Source of the DNA: Trinickia sp. Y13
Lineage (GTDB): Bacteria; Pseudomonadota; Gammaproteobacteria; Burkholderiales; Burkholderiaceae
Assembly (NCBI RefSeq): GCF_029522115.1
Contig: NZ_JAKWFK010000009.1
Location: 186,001 to 250,000 of the forward strand
Length of the DNA: 64,000 nucleotides
Direction of reading: 5' to 3'
Both the position numbers and the translations under genes were made by a program. The notes below the pieces were generated by a model. It was not told the DNA's origin. It was given only the letters and a program-made list of their open reading frames with translations, and made no database searches. Below, piece after piece: positions 20,503-28,507 of this stretch. Numbering within the stretch: the first letter of the stretch is position 1; each line of letters opens with the position of its first letter.

Positions 20503-22284
20503 TTGGAAAACCGAGCCACTTTGAGAAAATCGGTCGGCGGCGCGCAAACGTCGACGGCGGCCGTGATGCGCCGGTTGTGGCCTTATTTGAAACCCCTCGT
20601 TTGGGTCATGGTGCTCGCCGTGGCCGCGATGGGGCTGTCGGCCGCCACCGACGCTGGCATCCCCGCGCTCTTGAAGCCGCTGCTCGATCGCGGCTTCGGT
20701 GCGAATGCGAGCCAGCAGGCGAAGTGGTATGTCCCGCTCGCCGTCATCGGTCTAGCGATCGTGCGCGGCGTGTCGCAATACGCGTCGCAATATTTGCTGT
20801 CGTACGTCTCGAACCGCATCTTGCTGCAACTGCGGCTCGATATGTTCCAGCGCATGATTCACACGAGCGCTTCGTTCTTTCAGCGCGAGACGGCCAGCAC
20901 GGTCATCAATGCGATCGTCTTCGAGGTCAATCAAATCCTGAGCGTCTTGACGAGCGTGATGGTGACGCTCGTGCGCGACTCGCTTTCGGTCGTCTTCTTG
21001 CTCGGCTATCTGTTTTATTTGAACTGGCGCTTGACGCTCATCGTCGCGCTGATCCTGCCCGGGATCGGTTGGCTCGTGAGCAAGATCAACCGGCGGCTGC
21101 GGCGGCTCGGCCGAGAGCAGCAAACGCTCACGAACGAGCTCGCGTACATTGTCGAGGAGACAGTTGCGGGCTACAAGGTCGTCAAGGTTCACAACGGCGA
21201 ATCGTACGAGATGGGCCGCTTCGCCGCGATGAGCCAGCGCTTGCGCGGCTACGCCATGCGCATGACGGTGGCCGGCGGCCTGGCGCAGCCGCTTACCCAA
21301 ATTCTCGCTTCGTTCGCGCTCGCCATCGTCATCACGGTCGCCGTGGTGCAGTCGGCGCACAACCAGACGACCGTCGGCGGTTTTGTCGCCTTCGTCACGT
21401 CGATGCTACTCGTGATTTCGCCGCTCAAGCATTTGATCGACGTGAATCAACCGCTGCAACGGGGGATGACGGCCGCGGAATTGATCTTCGGCCTCATCGA
21501 TGAACCCCTCGAGCCGGCAGGGGGCACGCGGCGGCTCGAACACGCGCGTGGCGAAATCGAATTTCGCGACGTGACGTTCAGTTACGGCGCCCCCGATCGT
21601 CCGACGCTCGACCGCGTGTCGTTTACGGCCGCGCCAGGCGAGATGATTGCGCTCGCGGGTCCCTCGGGTAGCGGCAAGACCACGCTCGTCAATCTGCTTC
21701 CGCGGTTTTTCGCGCCGGCGAGCGGGCAGATTCTCGTCGACGGCGTGCCGATCCACGAATACGACCTCCACGACTTGCGCAGCCACATCGCGATGGTGAG
21801 TCAGGACGTCGTGTTGTTCAACGACACGATCGCGGCCAATGTCGCCTACGGCGGCGCGCCCGATCGCGCGCGGGTGCACGCGGCCCTCGCGGCGGCGAAC
21901 TTGTGGGACACGGTCGAAGCGATGCCCGAAGGCATGGACACGCTCGTGGGAGGCAACGGCATGCGGCTGTCGGGCGGACAGCGGCAGCGTCTCGCCATTG
22001 CGCGCGCGCTCTATAAGGACGCCCCGATCTTGATTCTCGACGAAGCCACGTCGGCGCTCGATTCGGAATCGGAACGCCACGTGCAAGCGGCGCTCGAGAC
22101 GCTGATGAAAGGACGCACGACGCTCGTGATTGCGCATCGGCTTTCGACCATCGAGCGCGCCGATCGCATCCTCGTCATGGAGGCCGGCCACATCGTGGAG
22201 CAGGGCAGCCACGATGCATTGCTGCAGCAAAACGGGCTCTACGCGCATTTGCATCGAATCCAGTATCAGCAGCAGGCGGCGTAG
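20503..22284 (+). CDS. msbA: Lipid A export ABC transporter MsbA
   Basis: Inner-membrane homodimeric flippase that moves lipid A-core to the periplasmic leaflet. The 593 residues comprise an N-terminal six-helix domain (about 25-340) and an ATPase domain with Walker A GPSGSGKT at 386-393, signature LSGGQRQR from 489, Walker [13 protein letters not shown] and the H-loop IAHRLSTI. The start is a TTG at 20503 with an AAGGAA ribosome site just upstream. The position next to LPS glycosyltransferases supports MsbA over a generic exporter. Confidence 0.95.
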   Translation: MENRATLRKSVGGAQTSTAAVMRRLWPYLKPLVWVMVLAVAAMGLSAATDAGIPALLKPLLDRGFGANASQQAKWYVPLAVIGLAIVRGVSQYASQYLLSYVSNRILLQLRLDMFQRMIHTSASFFQRETASTVINAIVFEVNQILSVLTSVMVTLVRDSLSVVFLLGYLFYLNWRLTLIVALILPGIGWLVSKINRRLRRLGREQQTLTNELAYIVEETVAGYKVVKVHNGESYEMGRFAAMSQRLRGYAMRMTVAGGLAQPLTQILASFALAIVITVAVVQSAHNQTTVGGFVAFVTSMLLVISPLKHLIDVNQPLQRGMTAAELIFGLIDEPLEPAGGTRRLEHARGEIEFRDVTFSYGAPDRPTLDRVSFTAAPGEMIALAGPSGSGKTTLVNLLPRFFAPASGQILVDGVPIHEYDLHDLRSHIAMVSQDVVLFNDTIAANVAYGGAPDRARVHAALAAANLWDTVEAMPEGMDTLVGGNGMRLSGGQRQRLAIARALYKDAPILILDEATSALDSESERHVQAALETLMKGRTTLVIAHRLSTIERADRILVMEAGHIVEQGSHDALLQQNGLYAHLHRIQYQQQAA

Positions 22285-22307
22285 CGCTAGCGGCGTGCCC
22301 GCCCGCA

Positions 22308-22511
22308 ATGCACGTTGGCATGCATCCGCATCATGTGAATGCGGCGCGCGTGCAGGCCTACGTGGCGGCCGTGCGCGACCATGGTCAGACATTTGTTTCG
22401 CCGACCTGCTACGCCGGATCATGGGGCATGCGCGCTGCGTTCTCGAACTGGCGCACCGGCGAGGAAGACGTCGAGCGCGCGTTCGCGTCCTTGGTCGTCG
22501 CGCTCGACTGA
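22308..22511 (+). pseudogene. Remnant of a group II PLP-dependent decarboxylase (C-terminal tail)
   Basis: A 67-codon open frame whose second half reads like the extreme C-terminus of glutamate/diaminobutyrate-type decarboxylases: VQAYVAAVRDHG, then SPTCYAGSWGMRAAFSNWRT and a final DVERAFASL. No catalytic lysine domain or other upstream part is found between msbA and here, so the rest of the gene appears to be gone. Similarity is judged by eye to the family's SNWRT tail. It may be an untranslated relic. Confidence 0.6.
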
Positions 22512-22543
22512 CCCGGCCGCAGGGCCGGTTGCGCGAGACGACG

Positions 22544-22855
22544 CTATACGCCGCTCGTTACGAGGGACAGTACCGACAAGTCCGGATGCGTCCCGTCGAC
22601 GATCGTGCGTCCCACATGCATTCCTTCATCGACCGCGGCCTCGGCGCTCGGAAAGCTGACATCGCCGTCTGCATGAAAGGGCACGGTGTGGCCCGGCAAT
22701 TTCGGATCCGCACCCGGATGGCAGACGTACCCCACGTAGGTGTAAGCGCAGGCCTGCGGCGGCGCTTGGCCCTCATGATCTTGCCCTTGCGGCGCGACAT
22801 GAATCTCAAAGCCCTCGTACTGCGTCATCTGCCAGAGGGCGTCTGTTTCCGACAT
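22544..22855 (-). CDS. Small conserved hypothetical protein (103 aa)
   Basis: Soluble, acidic protein with no signal sequence or membrane helix, beginning MSETDALWQMTQYEG. It contains a central YTYVGYVCHPGAD segment and ends near VDEGMHVGRTIVDG. The start at 22855 has a good AGGGAGA site; an upstream ATG at 22876 is less likely. It is 17 nt downstream of a small membrane-protein gene read the same way, so the two are probably cotranscribed. I do not recognise a function. Confidence 0.7.
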   Translation of the reverse strand: MSETDALWQMTQYEGFEIHVAPQGQDHEGQAPPQACAYTYVGYVCHPGADPKLPGHTVPFHADGDVSFPSAEAAVDEGMHVGRTIVDGTHPDLSVLSLVTSGV

Positions 22856-22872
22856 GTTGTTCTCCCTGCGCG

Positions 22873-23031
22873 TCAATGGCGATGCCTGAGCCTATCCCAC
22901 AGGCGCGTGTTGTCCATTCTGTGCAGCCATCGCGCTTTTTGATGCTCGCGGTGATAGTGCGACGCGACGATGATCGCGACGGCGATCAAGAGAATGACGC
23001 CGACGACACTGTCTCCTATCGATTGAGCCAT
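22873..23031 (-). CDS. Small single-span membrane protein (52 aa)
   Basis: A 53-codon gene starting ATG at 23031 with a strong AAGGAGA site six bases upstream and ending TGA at 22873. The product has one hydrophobic helix at residues 9-23 (VVGVILLIAVAIIVA) after a short polar start, followed by a basic, His- and Arg-rich cytoplasmic-type tail. It precedes the 103-residue gene with a 17-nt gap. The strong ribosome site and clear membrane span argue for a real gene. Function unknown. Confidence 0.65.
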   Translation of the reverse strand: MAQSIGDSVVGVILLIAVAIIVASHYHREHQKARWLHRMDNTRLWDRLRHRH

Positions 23032-23249
23032 GACGCTCTCCTTGCAAATGAGCTATTACAAAAATTCTAGGAGATTTCACCGAGAACGCGCGGACGGCGC
23101 GTGCCGCTGAGCGATGGCGCGTCATTTGCCCGAGCTTCGCGCGCCGCTTCATCCCACATTACGGCCCTCATTACAGCTTTTACGCGCTGACACAAATCGC
23201 CCTCGAACGCACGCGCTCGGCGCCGATCTAAGGGGCAAGGAGGAGAATC

Positions 23250-23525
23250 ATGAAGAAGTCGTTCGTTGTTCTAACTTATGCCGTAGCAGCCGTGGCTTTG
23301 AGCGGTGCCTTGACGGGATGTGTCGTCGCGCCGGCGACGCCCGCCTACGGCTATGACTACGGTTACGCGCCGGGCTACTACGCGTATCCGGCCTACCCGG
23401 CTTACGCGGAGCCCTCTGTCGGAATCGGCATCGGGTTCGGCGGGGGGGGCGGCTGGCATCGCGACCACGATTGGCATGGTGGCCGCGGCGGGCGTGGGGG
23501 CCACGGCTGGCGCGATGGCCACTGA
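23250..23525 (+). CDS. Small Tyr/Gly/His-rich lipoprotein
   Basis: A 91-residue exported protein. The signal sequence MKKSFVVLTYAVAAVALSG leads to a lipobox LTGC, so it should be lipidated. The mature part is repetitive: Tyr/Ala/Pro-rich (YGYDYGYAPGYY) and then Gly/His-rich (HRDHDWHGGRGG). AAGGAGGAG upstream of the ATG is a very strong ribosome site, and a terminator follows. Similar low-complexity lipoproteins are common in Burkholderiaceae; function is not known. Confidence 0.75.
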   Translation: MKKSFVVLTYAVAAVALSGALTGCVVAPATPAYGYDYGYAPGYYAYPAYPAYAEPSVGIGIGFGGGGGWHRDHDWHGGRGGRGGHGWRDGH

Positions 23526-23539
23526 CGGTGCAGGCAGGC

Positions 23540-23568
23540 AAGGGCGGCTCTGGGAGGCCGCCTTTTTT
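23540..23568 (+). terminator. Rho-independent terminator after the small lipoprotein gene
   Basis: GGCGGC pairs with GCCGCC across an eight-base loop and is followed by six T residues. It lies 15 nt after the stop codon. Confidence 0.8.
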
Positions 23569-23698
23569 CATATGACGATCGGAGGATAAGCGCGACGCCG
23601 AATTGACCGAGAGCAAGCGTCAAACGGCCTCACCCCCATGAACTGTCATCGGCACTAGCCCAATGCTAGACTTTGACAAGTTATTTGTGGTGTGACAA

Positions 23699-24121
23699 AT
23701 GCATCTTTTTTCACATAGGCGGTTGACTGCATGGCTTGGCTTGTTTGCCATGTGGCTCGTCCTTTCCGCGCCTATCGTGAGCCAGGTGTTGGCACACCAG
23801 CAGCGTCACGCGCACGCTCACGCGCTGTCGCACCACATGCAGGATCGCTCGACCGAGCAGGCTTGCGCCGAACTGCAACTCGGTGCGCAGTCGGGCGACC
23901 TGACCGATCGCGGCGATCATCTCGAGAAGACGCCCGCAACGAGCGCATGCGGCTATTGCGACCTCCTCGCCACCCACGCCGCGTTGCCTGCGCTCGCGCC
24001 CGCAGCGCCTGCTGCGGTCGTCCTCGTCGCGTTCGCGGCATTTCTTGCACCCACCGAACGCGCGATACCGCTCGGCGCATTCCCGAGCGGGCGTGCCCGC
24101 GAGCCCCCCGTCTTTTCCTGA
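23699..24121 (+). CDS. DUF2946 family protein
   Basis: A 140-residue membrane or exported protein. It starts with a Trp/Leu-rich signal-like helix (LTAWLGLFAMWLVLSAPIVSQ) followed by a His-rich stretch (HQQRHAHAHALSHHMQ). A CGYCDLLATHA motif and a second hydrophobic segment (AAPAAVVLVAFAAFLA) follow. This layout, with a CxxC next to His, matches DUF2946 proteins, which usually neighbour TonB receptors and copper-related genes. It opens the seven-gene unit that runs to 30402. A TTGACA at 23673-23678 lies just upstream but no clear -10 fits. Metal involvement is inferred. Confidence 0.75.
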   Translation: MHLFSHRRLTAWLGLFAMWLVLSAPIVSQVLAHQQRHAHAHALSHHMQDRSTEQACAELQLGAQSGDLTDRGDHLEKTPATSACGYCDLLATHAALPALAPAAPAAVVLVAFAAFLAPTERAIPLGAFPSGRAREPPVFS

Positions 24122-24201
24122 TCCATCGATTCCGGCCGCATGACTAGACGTGCCTTGCAAGGCGCGTGCGGCCGCTCGTCCATCGATTCCAGGAATTCAT
24201 C

Positions 24202-26541
24202 ATGCTCGACTTTGCATGGCAAAGCGCGTGCGCTCGCGCGCGCAAGTGTGCGCGGCAGGCAGCAGTGGGGATATTGCCGCTCTCGTTCTTTTCATCCGCT
24301 GCGTTTGCCGAGCCCGCGGCCGACCCCATCACGCTGCCGGCGGTCACGGTCAGCGCAAGCGGCGAGGCGCACGCGGGCGCGCCGCCGGCCGTCGATCCGG
24401 ACACGCCCGCCACGGTGGAAAGCGTCTCGCGCGAACAGTTCGAGAACTGGAACGTCGTCAACACGGAAGACGTTCTCAAATACATGCCGAACTTCGCGGT
24501 GCGCAAGCGCTACATCGGCGACCCGAATTCGATCGTCGCCGTGCGCGGCACGAGCAACGTGCAAAGCGCGCGCGCGCTCGTGTATGCCGACGGCTTGCTG
24601 CTGAGCAACCTGCTCGGCAACAGCTATTCGTTTGCGCCTCGCTGGTCGATGGTGTTCCCCGATGAAATCGCGCAGGTCGACGTCCTGTACGGCGCCTTCA
24701 GCGCGCTCTATCCGGGCAACTCCCTCGGTGCGACCGTTGCGATCACGACACGCATGCCGACGCGCTTCGAAGCCGATGCGGACGTGAAAGCGTTCACGCA
24801 GCACTTCAGCTTGTACGGCGTGAACGAAAGCTTCAATGGCACTGAGGCAAGTGCAACGATCGGGGATCGCATCGGCAAATTCTCGTACTTGCTGGGCGTC
24901 AACCATCTGAAGAACACGAGCCAGCCGCTGCAGTTCGCCACGTTGGCCCAATCGACGAAGCCTGCCAACGCGGGCGACACGCCCGTGACGGGCGCTTACT
25001 TCTACAACAACCAAAACGGCGCGCCCACGGCTGTCATCGGTGTCAACGGCGAAGGGATTCAGCATTCCGTCCAGGATCAATTCAAGCTGAAGACGCAATA
25101 CGAATTCACCCCGTGGCTGCAAGGCGGCTTTACGCTCGGCTATTGGCATCGCAAGTACGACAACGCAACCTCGACGTTTCTCGTCGACGCGAACGGCAAC
25201 CCCGTCTACAGCGGCAAAGTAGTGATCGGCGGCGCCGAGTACACGATTCCTGCCGCGGCGTTCGCGCCGAGCAGCGGATGGAGCGAGAATTGGCTTTATG
25301 GCGTTTCGCTCGCCACACGCAACGCGACGGGCTGGAACGGCGAAGCGATCGCTTCGTATTACGACGTCACGAACAGCGTGGCGCGCACGGCCAATGCCGG
25401 TGGACCGGGCAACGGCGCGGGCGCGATCACCTACGGCGACGGCACGGGATGGAAGACGCTCGATCTGAAGGCCACCTATACGCCGCTCTCGCCGAAGGCC
25501 GGCATCGCGAACCATCGTCTGGCATTCGGATATCACTACGACAACTACTTCGTGGAGAACCGGACCTACGATACCGTCGCTTGGCGCGACGGCGGCGCGG
25601 GCGCGTTCAACAACGCCTTTGCGGGCAAGACCGAAACCCAGGCGCTCTACGCACAAGACGCGTGGCGATTCCTGCCGCGGTTCAAATTCGTCTACGGGTT
25701 GCGTTACGAGGACTGGCATGCCTACGGCGGCTATCAGGCGCTCCGGGGCGCGGCGCTGCCCTACGCCGACGCGCGGGAGCGCCATGTTTCACCTAAGTTT
25801 TCGCTCTCGTTCGACGTGGCGCAGGACCTCACGCTGCGTGCATCGATCGGCCGCGCTTATCGCTTTGCGACGGTCGGCGAACTCTTCCAAGGACAGATCA
25901 ACGGATCGTCGATCGTCAACAACAATCCGAATTTGCAACCCGAAGACGATCTGGTCAAGGAACTGACGGCCGAGTGGGCGCATTGGGGCGGACTCGTGCG
26001 TCTCTCGTTGTTCCAGGACGACGTCAAAAATTCGATCTTCAGCCAGACCGATACGACGGTCATCCCCAACGTCACCAACTATCAGAACATCGGCAAGGTG
26101 CGTTCGCGCGGCATCGAATCGAGCTATCAAGGCGAGGACGTGCTGGTGCGCGGGCTCGATCTGCTCGCGAGTGTGGCTTACACGCAATCGAAGATCATCG
26201 CCAATGCGCAAAACCCTGCGTCGGTCGGGAAGTATTTCTATCGCGTCCCATTGTGGCGCATCGATTTGGCGACGACCTATCACCTAGGGGCGCGCTCGGC
26301 CGTGATGTTGGCGGCCCGATACTCGGGGCGGCAATACAACACGCTCACCAACACGGATTCGAATCCGAATGTGTATGGCGGAACGAGCACCTACGTCGTC
26401 GCCGATGCCAAATACACATTCCGCCCGACCAAGGCGAGCGAGCTGGGCGTGGGCATCGACAATATCTTCGACGCGCGCTATTTCGTTTATCACCCGTATC
26501 CCGGCCGCACGTTCTACCTCGAAGCGAAGCTCAAGATATGA
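24202..26541 (+). CDS. TonB-dependent outer-membrane receptor
   Basis: A 779-residue receptor with a signal sequence (ends near SSAAFA) and a TonB-box-like ITLPAVTVSA. The plug domain follows (SREQFENWNVVNTEDVLKYMP and VLYGAFSALYPGNSLGATVAI), then a long beta-barrel rich in alternating aromatic residues. It takes up a scarce ligand across the outer membrane using TonB energy. The ATG at 24202 begins the signal sequence; a GTG at 24166 would add 12 unlikely residues. Its stop overlaps the tonB start (ATGA). The ligand cannot be read from sequence; the neighbours suggest a metal, perhaps copper. Confidence 0.88.
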   Translation: MLDFAWQSACARARKCARQAAVGILPLSFFSSAAFAEPAADPITLPAVTVSASGEAHAGAPPAVDPDTPATVESVSREQFENWNVVNTEDVLKYMPNFAVRKRYIGDPNSIVAVRGTSNVQSARALVYADGLLLSNLLGNSYSFAPRWSMVFPDEIAQVDVLYGAFSALYPGNSLGATVAITTRMPTRFEADADVKAFTQHFSLYGVNESFNGTEASATIGDRIGKFSYLLGVNHLKNTSQPLQFATLAQSTKPANAGDTPVTGAYFYNNQNGAPTAVIGVNGEGIQHSVQDQFKLKTQYEFTPWLQGGFTLGYWHRKYDNATSTFLVDANGNPVYSGKVVIGGAEYTIPAAAFAPSSGWSENWLYGVSLATRNATGWNGEAIASYYDVTNSVARTANAGGPGNGAGAITYGDGTGWKTLDLKATYTPLSPKAGIANHRLAFGYHYDNYFVENRTYDTVAWRDGGAGAFNNAFAGKTETQALYAQDAWRFLPRFKFVYGLRYEDWHAYGGYQALRGAALPYADARERHVSPKFSLSFDVAQDLTLRASIGRAYRFATVGELFQGQINGSSIVNNNPNLQPEDDLVKELTAEWAHWGGLVRLSLFQDDVKNSIFSQTDTTVIPNVTNYQNIGKVRSRGIESSYQGEDVLVRGLDLLASVAYTQSKIIANAQNPASVGKYFYRVPLWRIDLATTYHLGARSAVMLAARYSGRQYNTLTNTDSNPNVYGGTSTYVVADAKYTFRPTKASELGVGIDNIFDARYFVYHPYPGRTFYLEAKLKI

Positions 26542-27356
26542 CTGCGCCAACCAGAACCTTGGACGGCGCGGCGCGCGGCTCGCTCGACGCACGCCCTTGT
26601 GCTGCAGAGCGCTCGCGCCTGCGGCATCCGCTTGCCGCGCTGTTGCTCGTCGTGGCCGCGCATGTGGGCGCCGTGCTGGCGTTGCTTGCGGCAGCGCCCG
26701 CGCAGCGGCAGGCCGATAGGGCGCAGCCGGCGCACATTCTAGCCGCCGAACTGATTGCGCGCGCGTTGCCCATCGACCCCGCGCCGGCGCCCGTCGACGC
26801 CGCGCCGACGCACCCCAGCAAAGCGCGTGCGCGCCCGGCAACGCCGCACGAGAGCGCGACGCATCCCATGCCGACGCGCACGCCGCCTGCGTCGCAAACG
26901 CCGTCGCCCGCGATCACGCCCCGCCCCGGGCCGGCCCTAGATCCGGCTCCGGCCCCGGCCGCGCCGCGAGGACGCATCGACGATTCGTCGGTGCCGGCCG
27001 TTACCGATACAACCGAAGGCGCCGCTGCTTCGACGAGTAAAAAAAGCGCCGAGGCGGGTGGCGCCTTAGCCTCGGTGCCCAAGTCGGTCGCGCATCTCGC
27101 GTGCGCGATCGCCAAGCCTGCGTATCCGGCGCTCTCGCGCCGCATGCGGGAGACGGGCACGGTGCTGATCGAACTCGTCGTTGCGGCGACGGGACGCGTG
27201 GAATCGACCCGCATCGCCGAGACGAGCGGTCATGAACGTTTGGACGAAGCGGCCCGCGAAGCGGTGGCCGCGAGCACATGCTCGCCGTATCTGGAAAGCG
27301 GCGTTGCCTTTCGCGTGGCGGCCAAAGTGCCCGTCACGTTCAACCTCAACGATTAG
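26538..27356 (+). CDS. TonB-family energy transducer
   Basis: Periplasm-spanning protein of 272 residues: one N-terminal membrane anchor (HPLAALLLVVAAHVGAVLALLAA), a Pro/Ala/Thr-rich spacer (about 60-170), and a C-terminal TonB domain. The domain runs from PAYPALSRRMRETGTVLIELVV to the final VTFNLND. The ATG overlaps the receptor stop, showing a translationally coupled, dedicated transducer. It is followed by exbB after 11 nt. Confidence 0.88.
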   Translation: MTAPTRTLDGAARGSLDARPCAAERSRLRHPLAALLLVVAAHVGAVLALLAAAPAQRQADRAQPAHILAAELIARALPIDPAPAPVDAAPTHPSKARARPATPHESATHPMPTRTPPASQTPSPAITPRPGPALDPAPAPAAPRGRIDDSSVPAVTDTTEGAAASTSKKSAEAGGALASVPKSVAHLACAIAKPAYPALSRRMRETGTVLIELVVAATGRVESTRIAETSGHERLDEAAREAVAASTCSPYLESGVAFRVAAKVPVTFNLND

Positions 27357-27367
27357 AGATGTGAGCC

Positions 27368-28081
27368 ATGCAAACCTATGGACTGTTTCATCTTTGGCAG
27401 CAAGGCGATTGGATGACGCGCGGCATTGCGCTGCTGCTGCTCGCGATGTCGATCGCGTCGTGGACTGTGATCGTGCTCAAAGGCATCGAGTTGCGGCATA
27501 TCGCACGTCACGCCGCGCATGCCGATGCGCATTTCTGGGACGCGCAGCATGTCGAAGCGGGCATGCAGACGCTCGGCCGGCCCGGTTCATTGTTTTACGA
27601 CTTGGCGGACGCAGGGCAGGCGGCGGTGGCTCACCATGAGGCCAATCGGCCGCGGCTGCACGAGCGAATCGAGCTTAGCGATTGGCTCGCGCGCACGATG
27701 CGCTCCTCGGTGGAGGACGCGGCCGCGCGTCTGCAGCGCGGCTTGGCTCTGCTTGCTTCAATTGGCGCGACCGCGCCATTCGTCGGGTTGCTCGGCACGG
27801 TGTGGGGCATCTACCACGCGTTGGTTGCGATCGGCGCGAGCGGCGAAGCAAGCCTCGATCACGTGGCCGGCCCGGTTGGCGAAGCGCTGGTGATGACGGC
27901 CTTGGGCCTCATGGTCGCGATTCCAGCGGTGCTCGGCTATAACGCGTTGACGCGCATCTCAAGGGGCATCGTCGCCAAACTCAATCGTTTTGCGCATGGC
28001 TTGCATGCGTTGCTGTTGACGGGCGCAAGGCCATGGCCGCGCAAGCGGGCGGCCCAGCTCGTGGCGGGAGGGCGCGCGTGA
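27368..28081 (+). CDS. exbB: ExbB proton-channel subunit (MotA/TolQ/ExbB family)
   Basis: Inner-membrane component of the TonB motor; 237 residues with three hydrophobic helices (near 18-38, 125-155 and 170-195). The family motif AAPFVGLLGTVWGIYHA appears here as ATAPFVGLLGTVWGIYHAL, with GPVGEALVMTALGLMVAIPAV after it. Its stop shares one base with the exbD start (TGATG), so the two are coupled. Confidence 0.92.
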   Translation: MQTYGLFHLWQQGDWMTRGIALLLLAMSIASWTVIVLKGIELRHIARHAAHADAHFWDAQHVEAGMQTLGRPGSLFYDLADAGQAAVAHHEANRPRLHERIELSDWLARTMRSSVEDAAARLQRGLALLASIGATAPFVGLLGTVWGIYHALVAIGASGEASLDHVAGPVGEALVMTALGLMVAIPAVLGYNALTRISRGIVAKLNRFAHGLHALLLTGARPWPRKRAAQLVAGGRA

Positions 28082-28500
28082 TGGACGACTTCTCGAACCT
28101 GGACGGGCCGGCCTCGCTCGCGGCCGACATCAACATGACGCCGTTGATCGACGTGATGCTCGTTCTGCTCGTCGTCTTCATGGTGACGCTGCCGGTCTTG
28201 CATCACGCCGCCAAAATTGCGCTGCCTCAGGCTAGTAGCCAGCGCGAGGATGTGCGGCCGCCTCACGTGAATGTCGAAATCGATGCGCTCGGGCAAATCC
28301 GCTGGGACGGCAGGCCGCTCGCCGACACGGCATTGGCCGGTGCGATGTCCGTCGCGGCAAAGCAGGCGCCGCAGCCCGAGATCCGGCTCGTTGCCGATCG
28401 CATGACGCGCTACGAGCGCGTCGCAACGGTGCTTTCCGCGGCAAACCGCGCGGGGCTGGCCAAGGTGGGGTTCATCACCGATCCCGGTGTGGAGCGCTAG
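28081..28500 (+). CDS. exbD: ExbD proton-channel subunit (TolR/ExbD family)
   Basis: A 139-residue protein with one N-terminal helix carrying the conserved channel aspartate in NMTPLIDVMLVLLVVFMV and a periplasmic domain. The longer frame starting at 28033 lies inside exbB; the ATG at 28081 gives the standard length. It works with the upstream ExbB and TonB to energise the receptor. Confidence 0.92.
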   Translation: MDDFSNLDGPASLAADINMTPLIDVMLVLLVVFMVTLPVLHHAAKIALPQASSQREDVRPPHVNVEIDALGQIRWDGRPLADTALAGAMSVAAKQAPQPEIRLVADRMTRYERVATVLSAANRAGLAKVGFITDPGVER

Positions 28501-28507
28501 GAGAACG

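Noticed and set aside
24292-25785. 497-codon open frame on the reverse strand
   Set aside because: Antisense to the TonB receptor, whose barrel and plug are clear.
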